Assembly (NCBI GenBank): GCA_903895855.1
Contig: CAITVN010000075.1
Location: 1 to 64,000 of the forward strand
Direction: 5' to 3'
Source of the DNA: Oligoflexia bacterium
Lineage (GTDB): Bacteria > Bdellovibrionota > UBA1018
DNA: 64,000 bases
Shown: positions 42,052 to 51,465 of the stretch, in pieces
Layout: the number at the start of each line of letters is the position of its first letter
Position numbering within the stretch: the first letter of the stretch is position 1
Notes under the pieces: generated by a model
Told to the model about the DNA's origin: nothing
What the model saw: the letters and a program-made list of their open reading frames with translations, nothing else
Databases searched by the model: none
Translations under genes and position numbers: made by a program

Positions 42052-42891
42052 CTATCCCCATATTTTCATGCAAGCGTAGGCAACAGGCAAGCTAAAGACG
42101 ACGCCATCGAAACGATCAAGAAAGCCCCCATGACCCGGCAAAATCGACCCAGAATCTTTCGTGGCAAACGATCTCTTCAAGAAACTCTCGCAAAGGTCTC
42201 CAATTGCGGCAACCGAGCCAACAACCAAAGGAATCAAGACAACACCATCCCACCGAAGTGCGTTAAAAAACGTCAATTTGTAAACGATCGTCACGACCAA
42301 CCCGAGCGTCAAACCGCCAATCGCACCTTCGACCGTCTTTTTGGGACTAATGAGTTCATAGAGTTTTCTCTTTCCGTAGGCCCTGCCGGCGAAGTAACCG
42401 CCAGTGTCACCGGCCCAAACAATCAGCAAAGAAAGCATTGTCCAATGAATGCCGTTCACGGTCTCGCGTAAGCTGACAAAATAAATCGGAAGATAACCCA
42501 AGTAGATGAGTCCGAAAAAAAAGTAAGACGCTTCGCGAAAGTGGGCTTCTAGATGGTCGCGATGTTTTTCAGCCGAAAAAAGAAAATAAGCAAAACACCC
42601 CAAGAACAGCGCAACAAAAAAGCCGAGTTGCATTCCTGGAATCCAGAAAAAAATAAAATGCATGATCCAAGCGACAACCAGTGCTGCGACTCTCTTCACC
42701 CCCGCATCACTCAAGGCGAAAACCATTTTACCGTATTCCCAGAGCATAAATAACGAAATCACAGCCGCAAGAATCGCCACACCAAATCGACCACCGTAGA
42801 CAATCCAAAGCACAAGCCCCGCGCCACCAATCACGCCAGTTGTGACTCGAGTTTTGAGATCAGACGGTTTTTTACTCACTTCAGTAGTCAT
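42052..42891 (-). CDS. cdsA: Phosphatidate cytidylyltransferase
   Basis: 279 residues, about 8 membrane helices. The family signature is at the C-terminus: ESFLKRSFATKDSGSILPGH, then GGFLDRFD. It makes CDP-diacylglycerol from phosphatidate and CTP, feeding PssA. WAGDTGGYFAGRAYGKRKL and SPKKTVEGAIGG are also typical. Four-base overlap with uppS (ATGA), so the two are translated together. Confidence 0.95.
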   Translation of the reverse strand: MTTEVSKKPSDLKTRVTTGVIGGAGLVLWIVYGGRFGVAILAAVISLFMLWEYGKMVFALSDAGVKRVAALVVAWIMHFIFFWIPGMQLGFFVALFLGCFAYFLFSAEKHRDHLEAHFREASYFFFGLIYLGYLPIYFVSLRETVNGIHWTMLSLLIVWAGDTGGYFAGRAYGKRKLYELISPKKTVEGAIGGLTLGLVVTIVYKLTFFNALRWDGVVLIPLVVGSVAAIGDLCESFLKRSFATKDSGSILPGHGGFLDRFDGVVFSLPVAYACMKIWG

Positions 42892-43604
42892 TTTGAACTC
42901 ACCTTTCCAAATCGTCGATCGCGCTTTGAATACTCTTCAAGAGCACCATCGAAATCTTTCACCCCAAAGTCAGGCCAGCAGATGTCGAGAAAAACATACT
43001 CAGCGTAAGCCGCCTGCCAAAGTAAGAAGTTACTCGTGCGAATTTCACCACTCGTGCGAATCACCAGATCAACGTCAGAGCACTCGCCGAGAGGTGAGGT
43101 CCAAAGGTATTTTTCAAATGCCCGTTGATCAACGCCGTTAGGTGACTCTCGCCCTTCGAGGCAGGCTCGGGCGAACGCCTTTGCAGCCTCAAATATTTCG
43201 AGTCTGGCACCGTAAGAAACGCAGAAATTAAGTGAAATTCCGGTATTCTTTGCGAGCCTCGCGACAGCCGGATCTAACACTTCGCGCACCCCTACAGACA
43301 ACCGATCAACTTCGCCAAAGATACGCAGTTGAACATTTTGACGATCGAGCTCGTCGACTTCTTTTTTCAAGAATTTGATCAGCAGTTTCCAGAGAGTTGA
43401 TTTTTCTGTTTCGGGTCGATTCCAGTTTTCAGTCGAAAACGCATAAAGCGTAATTACCTTCACGCCCAGTTCGTCGGCACGACGAACGACCGCCTTGATA
43501 CGAGAACTGCCTCGCACATGACCGAAAACTCGTGGATGTCCGCGACGCTCTGCCCAGCGTCCGTTTCCATCCATGATGATGGCGACGTGTTTTGGAATTT
43601 TCAC
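42888..43604 (-). CDS. uppS: Undecaprenyl diphosphate synthase (cis-prenyltransferase)
   Basis: 238 residues. HVAIIMDGNGRWA with catalytic Asp12; FSTENWNRP; and DLVIRTSGEIRTSNFLLWQ, the C-terminal signature. It builds the C55 lipid carrier for peptidoglycan and surface glycans. The length matches the family. The start is 14 bases after frr. Followed by cdsA with an overlap. Confidence 0.95.
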   Translation of the reverse strand: MKIPKHVAIIMDGNGRWAERRGHPRVFGHVRGSSRIKAVVRRADELGVKVITLYAFSTENWNRPETEKSTLWKLLIKFLKKEVDELDRQNVQLRIFGEVDRLSVGVREVLDPAVARLAKNTGISLNFCVSYGARLEIFEAAKAFARACLEGRESPNGVDQRAFEKYLWTSPLGECSDVDLVIRTSGEIRTSNFLLWQAAYAEYVFLDICWPDFGVKDFDGALEEYSKRDRRFGKVSSK

Positions 43605-43618
43605 CTTAAGAAAGACGA

Positions 43619-44176
43619 CTAGATCGTCATCAACTCTTTTTCTTTAGATGCGACAATTTTATCAACTTCGAGCACTTTTTCGTCGGTCTTCTTCTGAACA
43701 AGATCGGTTACTTTTTTGGCTTCATCTTCAGAAAGTAATTTACCCTTTTCAGCCTTTTTCACTTCTTCATTACCTTCGCGACGGTGATTGCGAATCGCAA
43801 CCTTGGCATCTTCGCCAATCTTCTTAATGAGCTTCACCATTTCTTTACGGCGTTCTTCGGTCATGGCTGGCACGTTAATGCGCACCACTTTACCATCACT
43901 CTGCGGAGTCAAGCCGAGATTGGCAGCTAGAATCGCCTTTTCAACAGCACCGGCCATATTGGCTTCCCACGGATTAATCTGAATCGTGCGAGCATCTGGC
44001 GTCGTCACATTCGCAATTTGCGAAAGCGGCACGCTGCTGCCGTAATAGTCGACATGCACGGGCTCAACCAGAGCCGTCGACGCACGACCTGTGCGCACCT
44101 TATTGAGATCGCCTTTTAAAGAGGCGAGCGCTTTATCCATATTTGCAGACATTTGATCAACGATTGCTTTTGACAT
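43619..44176 (-). CDS. frr: Ribosome recycling factor
   Basis: 185 residues. Family features: LKGDLNKVRTGRASTALVEP, TIQINPWEANMAGAVEKAI, RVNVPAMTEERR-like (INVPAMTEERRKEMVKL), and VAIRNHRREGNEEVKKA. It splits post-termination ribosomes together with EF-G. GGAAACAGTC precedes the ATG. The length is exactly that of the family. Sits between pyrH and uppS. Confidence 0.97.
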   Translation of the reverse strand: MSKAIVDQMSANMDKALASLKGDLNKVRTGRASTALVEPVHVDYYGSSVPLSQIANVTTPDARTIQINPWEANMAGAVEKAILAANLGLTPQSDGKVVRINVPAMTEERRKEMVKLIKKIGEDAKVAIRNHRREGNEEVKKAEKGKLLSEDEAKKVTDLVQKKTDEKVLEVDKIVASKEKELMTI

Positions 44177-44192
44177 GACTGTTTCCTTTCAA

Positions 44193-44954
<762 letters not shown>

Positions 44955-44956
44955 TT

Positions 44957-44989
44957 AAAAAAAAGGCGGCCGTCTCAACAACGGCCGCC
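44957..44989 (-). terminator. Rho-independent terminator after tsf
   Basis: GGCGGCCGT (44965-44973) pairs with ACGGCCGCC (44981-44989) over a 7-base loop; eight T follow on the minus strand (44964-44957). It lies 13 bases after the tsf stop. Confidence 0.92.
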
Positions 44990-45002
44990 CTCTCAAATCG
45001 AC

Positions 45003-45623
45003 TTAATTTAAAGTCTCTGTTTCTTTCATTCCTTCGCCGAGAACGAATCGAGAGAAGCGTCGAATCGACATATTTTCGCCAATTCGAGCGATCGTCTCTT
45101 TTAAGTAAAGATCGACGGTTTTTTCAGGATCTTTTACGAACGCTTGATTCATCAAGCAGGTATCTTCGTAAAATTTCTTGATCTTACCTTCAGCAATCTT
45201 CTCGAGAACTGCAGCTGGCTTGCCAGAAGCCGCCATCTGAGCAATAGCAATTTCTTTTTCTTTTGCGAGCACATCAGCAGGCACTTCATCGCTGCGAACC
45301 CAACGTGGGTTAGCGGCGGCAATGTGCATGCCGATATCTCTCACAAACGCTTTGAACATTTCATTGCGAGCAACGAAATCGGTTTCACAGTTGATTTCAA
45401 CCATGACGCCAATTTTTCCTTCACCGTGAATGTATGAACCCACAGCGCCTTCTTTAGTCGCGCGACCAGCCTTTTTATCGGCTGATGCCATACCTTTTTT
45501 ACGAAGGTACTCGATCGCTTTGTCTAAATTGCCTGCAGATTCAGTGAGCGCCTTTTTGCAATCAAGCATTCCAGCGCCAGTTTTTTCACGCAATTCTTTT
45601 ACTGCACTAGCTGATACTTCCAT
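45003..45623 (-). CDS. tsf: Elongation factor Ts (short form)
   Basis: 206 residues, the short EF-Ts found in many bacteria (E. coli has 283). The N-terminal module ELREKTGAGMLDCKKALTES and the core INCETDFVARNEMFKAFVRD carry the TDFV motif that expels GDP from EF-Tu. The second core subdomain is reduced. AAGGAG precedes the ATG, three bases after rpsB. The reduced size is a family variant, not a truncation. Confidence 0.95.
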   Translation of the reverse strand: MEVSASAVKELREKTGAGMLDCKKALTESAGNLDKAIEYLRKKGMASADKKAGRATKEGAVGSYIHGEGKIGVMVEINCETDFVARNEMFKAFVRDIGMHIAAANPRWVRSDEVPADVLAKEKEIAIAQMAASGKPAAVLEKIAEGKIKKFYEDTCLMNQAFVKDPEKTVDLYLKETIARIGENMSIRRFSRFVLGEGMKETETLN

Positions 45624-45626
45624 TGA

Positions 45627-46496
45627 TTACTCCTTCGCTGGGGTTGCAGCAGCGGCTGCAGCAGTTTCTTCTTCAGTCGCACTTTGAGCTTCGAGGTCAG
45701 CAGCATCAACACCTTGAAGATCGATATCGCCTTCAAAGCGAGATACTTTTTTCTCGCCGCTATCATCGTCTTTGCTTGCATCTGAAACTTCTTGAGCGCG
45801 AAGTTTTTCTTGATAGATTTGAGTTCCTTCAAGGCAACTGTCAGCAATCAATTTTGCGAACAAACGAACACTGCGAATCGCATCGTCATTACCCGGAATC
45901 ACGTGTGTGATGTTCGAAGGGTCACAGTTCGTGTCGACCACAGCGATCGTGGGAATACCAAGTTTCTTAGCTTCTTTAATAGCGATGTGTTCTTTGTCAG
46001 TATCGATCACGAAAATGGCGCCTGGCAATTTTTTCATGTCTTCAATGCCGCCAAGAGATTTTTTCAATTTTGAGTGCTCGCGACCAATCATGGCTTGTTC
46101 TTTTTTCGGCACTTCATGCCAGTCCGCCGAACCCATCAGCGCTTCGAATTTCTTTAATCGATCAATTGAAGCTTTAACCGTTTGATAGTTGGTGAGCATG
46201 CCGCCCAACCAACGGTTGGTGACGAAATACATGCCAGATCGGCGTGCTTCTTCTTCGACGACGTCTTTAGCTTGTTTTTTGGTTCCGACGAAAAGAACTT
46301 TCTTACCTTCGCTGGTCACTTTAATTGCGAAGTCGCAGGCTTTGCGAGTTTGATCGACTGTTTTTTGAAGATCAATAATGTAAATTCCGTTACGAGCTCC
46401 AAAAACATAAGGCTTCATTTTTGGATTCCAACGACGTGTTTGGTGACCGAAGTGAACGCCTGCTTCAAGCAATTCACGCATAGCAATTTGTGGCAT
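45627..46496 (-). CDS. rpsB: 30S ribosomal protein S2
   Basis: 289 residues. [40 protein letters not shown] and [19 protein letters not shown] are textbook S2. The last 50 residues are an acidic and Ala-rich tail ([20 protein letters not shown]) beyond the usual end. It opens the rpsB-tsf operon. AAGGATGG is 5 bases from the ATG. Confidence 0.97.
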   Translation of the reverse strand: MPQIAMRELLEAGVHFGHQTRRWNPKMKPYVFGARNGIYIIDLQKTVDQTRKACDFAIKVTSEGKKVLFVGTKKQAKDVVEEEARRSGMYFVTNRWLGGMLTNYQTVKASIDRLKKFEALMGSADWHEVPKKEQAMIGREHSKLKKSLGGIEDMKKLPGAIFVIDTDKEHIAIKEAKKLGIPTIAVVDTNCDPSNITHVIPGNDDAIRSVRLFAKLIADSCLEGTQIYQEKLRAQEVSDASKDDDSGEKKVSRFEGDIDLQGVDAADLEAQSATEEETAAAAAATPAKE

Positions 46497-47037
46497 AGAC
46501 CATCCTTATTAACAAAAAGGCGGGAACTCAGCAGGACCAACTCGGTTTGAACAAACCTTGTGACTAGCGTAGCTACCGCGGTTATTGGGATTCAACGATT
46601 TCGGCAAAACAACTTTGGCCGAAACTGATTCCCCCTCCACTTCCCAAGATGACTTTGTTTAAAACAATTTAGACGCGCCAAATCATTTTAGTCCAAGGCC
46701 ACCACCACGATCTCGCGGGAAGTGTGTGTGATGACGGTTTGATACCTTTAACGCGATTTTTTGTAAATAGGCTTTCTGGCTGGGTTTTGAAAACATGGGG
46801 AGTTTCACCGAAAAAACTTAGTGCGGCGCACAAACATTAAGAATCGACCCTGTGGGGCCGATACGTTTACTGGACCACTATTTTCGAGAAGAGGATTTGT
46901 TCGAGACCCCGCAAATTCGAAGCAAAAACTTTCCACGCTTCGCAGCTCAGTTAGAAAAATAATGGCTTCTGATAACTAAAAAATGAGTTGCTGCCTTACT
47001 TCAAAGGCCAAAAGCGTTATCGTTGCCCTAAGTCCAT
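46497..47037. other. rpsB leader and gene-poor region with a coding remnant
   Basis: The part next to rpsB is its leader, with a short hairpin GGTTTG/CAAACC near 46544-46557 that could belong to an S2 autoregulatory site (not identifiable by eye). At about 46851-46962 a plus-strand frame without a start reads PIRLLDHYFREEDLFETPQI and ends at 46962, like the tail of a lost gene. Nothing else is supported. Confidence 0.4.
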
Positions 47038-47105
47038 TATATCGCCTGACGCGAAATAGTGAACCTATGTTGCAAAATATCGCGTCAGGCGATATAGTGA
47101 ACCTA
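47038..47105 (+). promoter_or_regulatory. Leaderless promoter with 17-base perfect inverted repeat
   Basis: TTGCAA (47070-47075), 17 bases, TATAGT (47093-47098), 7 bases, ATG at 47106. Perfect 17-base arms at 47038-47054 and 47080-47096. ATAGTGAACCTA is also repeated directly (47056-47067 and 47094-47105), each copy ending next to an in-frame ATG (47067 and 47106). Confidence 0.85.
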
Positions 47106-48320
47106 ATGGCGCATGAGAGAACAAGACAAGTCATCGAGCTCTATCAGAAACTTGCGGCTTATAGCCCGATCGTCGGAATTTTTGGTCACCGCCAAGTAGG
47201 CAAAACCACACTCGCCTGTCAGTTATCGAAACATTATGTCACGTTCGACGACAAAGCCACTCGGCAGCTTGCTGAAGGTGACCCTGCACTTTTTATCAAA
47301 GAAAGGGCTAAAAAGGGGAAAACACTGGTTATTGATGAGTGCCAGATGGTGCCCGATATTTTTCCAGCCCTTAAAGAATTTGTTCGCACCCATAAAGAGC
47401 CGGGACAATTCTTACTCACGGGTTCGGTTCGTTTTACTAGTGGCAAAGCAGTTCAAGAGTCTTTAGCAGGACGAATTGCAACTATCGAGCTGCTTCCTAT
47501 GGTTCTCTCTGAATTGGAAAATAGGCCTCTATCAAACTCTTTAGGCAGTTTGATGGACTGTTCCCAGTTTAATGAGCAAACTCGATCATTTTTTTTGCCG
47601 CTTTCCGAGCAAAGAAAAACTGTTCAACACCTCGATAAATACCTTGAAAACGGTGGCTTGCCCGGCACCTGTTTTCTGCGAAATACTCGACTCAGAAACG
47701 AAGCTGTCAATTCGATTCTGCGAGTTATTTTAGATCGAGACCTGCGAACAGTCATCGGCTCTAGGCTTTCATTTGAAACCTTGCTCGGATTTTTAAGCCA
47801 CATTGCCAAATTGGGCTTTAGGCCTTATCAGGCAGCCGCAGTCTCAACAGAACTCGGACTGAGCCCGAAAACCCAAAAAAGTCTTCTCTTCGCTCTCGAA
47901 TCTATCTTTCTCATTCGCAGAATTTCACAAGAGGGAAAAAAAGGATTTTTAACCGTCATGGAAGATCAATTTGAAGAAAGACTTCTTTCTGAAACTGTTC
48001 ATCCACGAAACACCCAGATGCTAGGAGCTTTCTATCGCAATGCTCGTGCCCAATTTCAATACCGTTTGGGCCATCCTACACGCTGGACAACATTCGGCCT
48101 CAATACTGGCGCAACAGTGCCTCTTGTGCTGCACTCCGAAGGCAAAGCTCTTGGATTTGCGATGATCGACAAATCGCCAACAGTGTCTCAATCACGCTCG
48201 ACCAATTCGTTTTTACGACGCTACCCACAGGCAAAAATGGTCTACCTGATGCCTAATTTCGGCGAAACCACGGTCATAGACTCTCGAACTTTGCAATGCC
48301 CAATCGCGGCAGTACTTTGA
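47106..48320 (+). CDS. AAA ATPase, DUF4143-related, degenerate C-terminal nuclease motif
   Basis: 404 residues from the ATG at 47106; an in-frame ATG at 47067 would add 13. Walker A is FGHRQVGKTTLACQL, Walker B is TLVIDECQMVPDIFPALKEF, and the sensor is FLLTGSVRFTSGKAVQESLA, then ELLPMVLSE. It is the same subgroup as the gene at 32726. The C-terminal region (TGATVPLVLHSEGKALGFAM) lacks the acidic-x-E-x-K residues, so nuclease activity is unlikely while ATPase motifs are intact. It ends 19 bases from the convergent receptor gene. Confidence 0.85.
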   Translation: MAHERTRQVIELYQKLAAYSPIVGIFGHRQVGKTTLACQLSKHYVTFDDKATRQLAEGDPALFIKERAKKGKTLVIDECQMVPDIFPALKEFVRTHKEPGQFLLTGSVRFTSGKAVQESLAGRIATIELLPMVLSELENRPLSNSLGSLMDCSQFNEQTRSFFLPLSEQRKTVQHLDKYLENGGLPGTCFLRNTRLRNEAVNSILRVILDRDLRTVIGSRLSFETLLGFLSHIAKLGFRPYQAAAVSTELGLSPKTQKSLLFALESIFLIRRISQEGKKGFLTVMEDQFEERLLSETVHPRNTQMLGAFYRNARAQFQYRLGHPTRWTTFGLNTGATVPLVLHSEGKALGFAMIDKSPTVSQSRSTNSFLRRYPQAKMVYLMPNFGETTVIDSRTLQCPIAAVL

Positions 48321-48339
48321 CTCAAAAACCGACTTTAAC

Positions 48340-50208
48340 TCAAAACCGCCCACTGAGCGCTACGCGAAACACCCTGCCAGCGCCCAATACGTCGTAAACA
48401 ATCTGCGGATTTTGATTAAACAAATCGTCGACACCAAAATTCAGATCAATTCGCGACCCCACCCATTCGAGCGAACTGGGTTGATCGGCATAGAGATTAA
48501 TCGAGGCTAACCAATCAAGCGTTGCGTACCCGGGTAAAATCAAATTTGACGTGGTCGAGGTGTGGTACTCGCGTGAAGAACTCAGTGTGTAGAGCAATTG
48601 AGAGCGCCAACGCTGCCTGGCACTCGGGTCTTGCACCGACACTCTCGTTTTTGAGATCGCCCAAGGTAAGTACGAAATCGCAAAACCACTTGTCGCGACT
48701 TTTGAGTAAGACAAGGTGAATGATTCTCCGGCTGAAATGCCTGAACCAAAATCTCGATCGACTTGATTCAACCACGAAAGGGCTTTTGATGAGCCTTCAT
48801 TGATCGGTGTCGGCGGCGCCAAATTCTGAGTGTCTAACCGCAGCTGTGCATAGAGTTCAGTGGCTAAACTATTGGCTCCAAATTCATTTTGAAAGCGCTC
48901 TTTAAAATAGAAGACTCTCTCAGGCAGCAGATCAGGATTTCCGTGATACCAAACCTCATTCGAGTACCGACTGAGAAGCGTTGGAAATTTGGGCACGTAA
49001 CCCACTTCAGTGTGCGAATCGGGCAACACGCCATCGCCCAAGACACCTGAAAGAGAGAGCGAAGCAGCCGGATGTAGACCATAAGCAGACAAGTGTTGCG
49101 TTTGAAGTGTGGGTGACACCTTCCACCTCGACGCCTCACTGATCACAAAACTTCGCGATGCGCGTAATCCCCAATACGTTTCTTTGGGTAGTGCTCTTGA
49201 GTCTAAATCAACCGACGTCATTCTCACGGTCGTGCCCAGTTTGAAGGGTCCATCAAAGTATCCCAATTCACCACCATACTGATTCGCCTTAGTTTTAGAC
49301 TCAAACGAATGCGAAGTATCGCTATAATCAAGGTCTCCTAAATCGACAAACGCCAGACCACGCACTAAACTGTTATTACCCAGCCAACGAGTGGCTTGAG
49401 TGCTCAAAATTCCTCGCCGTGTTTTTTGAGTGGCCCCAGGAGTTGGGTAACTGATCGTGCCGTCTAACTCAGAAGTCATTGACGAGCCCAAGCCATTCAC
49501 CACCCATTCAATCTGCGACGAACCTTCGGCGATAATTGACTTCGTCGAAAACGCACCGCTCGGGCCAGAGACTTTGCCATCGCTCCAGCCTGCAGTTGCG
49601 GCAAACCGATCTTCGAATTTTGCGCCCACCCAGGTCTGACTCAAAACCGCACTCGAATAAGATTGACCAAACCAAGCGTGACTCTGGCGATTTTCAAGTG
49701 AAGACGAAGTGATCGGTACCAAACTCAACCGACCCGCCACGGCCCTGGGGTCAGACACCGTCGCTTGTGGCCCGGTTCCGTACAAAACATCGCCCCACAA
49801 AAATTCAGGAAACAACGAAAAATCAAACCCTCCACCTTGAACCGGTGTTAACGGCACTCCCAATGAATCGACCTGGGTTTCTTCTGCAGAAAAACCCACA
49901 CCTCTCACCTGCGCAGTCGCACCCGGTTGTCCCGAATCAGAAATGGGTAGACCCAAATTTCGCTTGAGCTGAGTCGAAAGCGGCCCCCCCTCAACTCGTT
50001 GTGCACCTGTTACCCCTTGCGACCGTTGAGCTCTCGACGAAAAGGTCTGAAGAGATTTTTCAGTATCATCACTAAAAAGATCGAGCGGATTACCTTGCAC
50101 CACGATGGGCGACAAAACGACTTCTTCAGCCAAGCCATCGCGCAAAGCCGGGGTGAATAAGGAACTGAGCGAACAAAGAGCGATCGAAGACAAGACGAAG
50201 TGATTCAT
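48340..50208 (-). CDS. TonB-dependent receptor-like outer-membrane protein
   Basis: 622 residues. Signal peptide to about 28; a short plug domain with LPISDSGQPGATAQVRGVGF and FLWGDVLYGTGPQATV; then a 22-strand-type barrel (alternating aromatic strands) ending in the terminal Phe (VFRVALSGRF). A TonB-box candidate is VVLSPIVVQG at the N-terminus. It resembles BtuB/FepA-type receptors of smaller size. The substrate is not evident and no TonB/ExbBD or transporter genes are near. No riboswitch is seen in the 55-base upstream gap. Confidence 0.75.
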   Translation of the reverse strand: MNHFVLSSIALCSLSSLFTPALRDGLAEEVVLSPIVVQGNPLDLFSDDTEKSLQTFSSRAQRSQGVTGAQRVEGGPLSTQLKRNLGLPISDSGQPGATAQVRGVGFSAEETQVDSLGVPLTPVQGGGFDFSLFPEFLWGDVLYGTGPQATVSDPRAVAGRLSLVPITSSSLENRQSHAWFGQSYSSAVLSQTWVGAKFEDRFAATAGWSDGKVSGPSGAFSTKSIIAEGSSQIEWVVNGLGSSMTSELDGTISYPTPGATQKTRRGILSTQATRWLGNNSLVRGLAFVDLGDLDYSDTSHSFESKTKANQYGGELGYFDGPFKLGTTVRMTSVDLDSRALPKETYWGLRASRSFVISEASRWKVSPTLQTQHLSAYGLHPAASLSLSGVLGDGVLPDSHTEVGYVPKFPTLLSRYSNEVWYHGNPDLLPERVFYFKERFQNEFGANSLATELYAQLRLDTQNLAPPTPINEGSSKALSWLNQVDRDFGSGISAGESFTLSYSKVATSGFAISYLPWAISKTRVSVQDPSARQRWRSQLLYTLSSSREYHTSTTSNLILPGYATLDWLASINLYADQPSSLEWVGSRIDLNFGVDDLFNQNPQIVYDVLGAGRVFRVALSGRF

Positions 50209-50311
50209 GATTTAAAGTGGTAATGATCTCGCACGCTAAATTCAATCAAAACTTCTGATTCTCTTGACGGCGACCGAATTATTCGAAAGCATGGCTTGCA
50301 GAACACTTTTT

Positions 50312-51460
50312 ATGAAGACATTTTTCACTGAACTATTGACTTTGGCACAGATCGGTTTTGCGATAGTTGCGATCAATTCAAACTCTTTCGCAGCTGAATC
50401 GCCTACGCCGGCTGCCTCGACACCAGCAACAGTGGCGCCAACAATCAGTGATCGGCCCAAGTACTACGTTTCAGACCCCAGTCGAATACTCACACCCTCG
50501 ATCAAACGAGCATTAGAAAGTCTCGTCGTTGAACATGACCACGCAAGTGAAGAAATGATCTTCATTTCAATTCATTCTGGTAAAGAAGGCGACATCAACA
50601 AGGGTAACCAGCGAAAATTTAGCGTTGATCTTTTCGAAACCTGGAAGGTCGGCCGCGAGCGTGGAAGCAAGGGGCTTCTCGTTGTCGTTTTTCTCAAATC
50701 AAAAACTCTAGAATTGGTAGCTGGCAATGAGCTTGAACCCACACTGGCGGCCGTGCAAAGTCAGACAGAAGAGTTAACAAAAACGTTAAAAGAAGCGTTA
50801 AAAGACTTCGTCGATAAAGACAGCACTCAATTTTCTCACCCACTATCTTCATCGCTCTTAAAATTCACACTCGCTTTTCTCGAGGCCCGAGACAGTCCTT
50901 TAATTCACAAAGGCCGAACCGATGAAATTCTAAAAGCGCTCAAACTCTCTGACACTTTGCCCCTCGCACACGAAGAGCCTAGTGACGTCGCATTTTATTT
51001 AGCAACGGCATTTTTGCTCGTGATCGTCGCAGGCCTCTTTATCGTTGTACTTCATTTTTCAACCCATCGAGACTATGAATTTTCACTTCGGGTGAATGAA
51101 GTTTCGGGCAAGAAGCTTCCGTTTGCTCAAACTCTAAAGATGAGGCAGTCGATCAGACCTCCAAACGATCGTGAGACGAGCAAGCTGAAGTTTTTGACGA
51201 CTCCTCGAGTTTACTTGGGTTTTGAGGGCAAGGAAGCAATCGGCACAGAAGGCCAACTGCGATGCAAGCATTTTTATTCGGCGAAAATTTCTAAAAAAAC
51301 GGTCTTCATTGTGATTGAAGAATCATTGATGCTCGGGCTCTCTGCCAAAATTCAAAAAGAATGGTTAGAACAGCTAAAAGAAGATCTCAAGTCAACGCAT
51401 CCGAAAAATGCGATTCAATGGGCTCTGCAAACCTTAGATCAAATTCGGCCGGGAGCTTAG
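50312..51460 (+). CDS. TPM-domain exported membrane protein
   Basis: 382 residues if started at the ATG at 50312, where a signal peptide begins (MKTFFTELLTLAQIGFAIVA); in-frame upstream starts at 50264 (TTG) and 50294 add up to 16 residues. The TPM domain runs from about 60 to 200: YYVSDPSRILTPSIKRALES, IFISIHSG, WKVGRERGSKGLLVVVFLKS. One membrane helix (VAFYLATAFLLVIVAGLFIV) separates it from a C-terminal cytoplasmic part. TPM proteins in other systems include photosystem repair phosphatase-like and envelope proteins. Function here is unknown. Confidence 0.65.
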   Translation: MKTFFTELLTLAQIGFAIVAINSNSFAAESPTPAASTPATVAPTISDRPKYYVSDPSRILTPSIKRALESLVVEHDHASEEMIFISIHSGKEGDINKGNQRKFSVDLFETWKVGRERGSKGLLVVVFLKSKTLELVAGNELEPTLAAVQSQTEELTKTLKEALKDFVDKDSTQFSHPLSSSLLKFTLAFLEARDSPLIHKGRTDEILKALKLSDTLPLAHEEPSDVAFYLATAFLLVIVAGLFIVVLHFSTHRDYEFSLRVNEVSGKKLPFAQTLKMRQSIRPPNDRETSKLKFLTTPRVYLGFEGKEAIGTEGQLRCKHFYSAKISKKTVFIVIEESLMLGLSAKIQKEWLEQLKEDLKSTHPKNAIQWALQTLDQIRPGA

Positions 51461-51465
51461 CGCCC

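Noticed and set aside
45003-45623. Truncated EF-Ts pseudogene
   Set aside because: A 206-residue short EF-Ts is a normal variant in many bacteria and all key motifs are present.
46983-47105. Upstream extension of the ATPase at 47106
   Set aside because: It would run through the promoter palindrome, and the encoded residues do not resemble other family members; the -10 position supports the later start.
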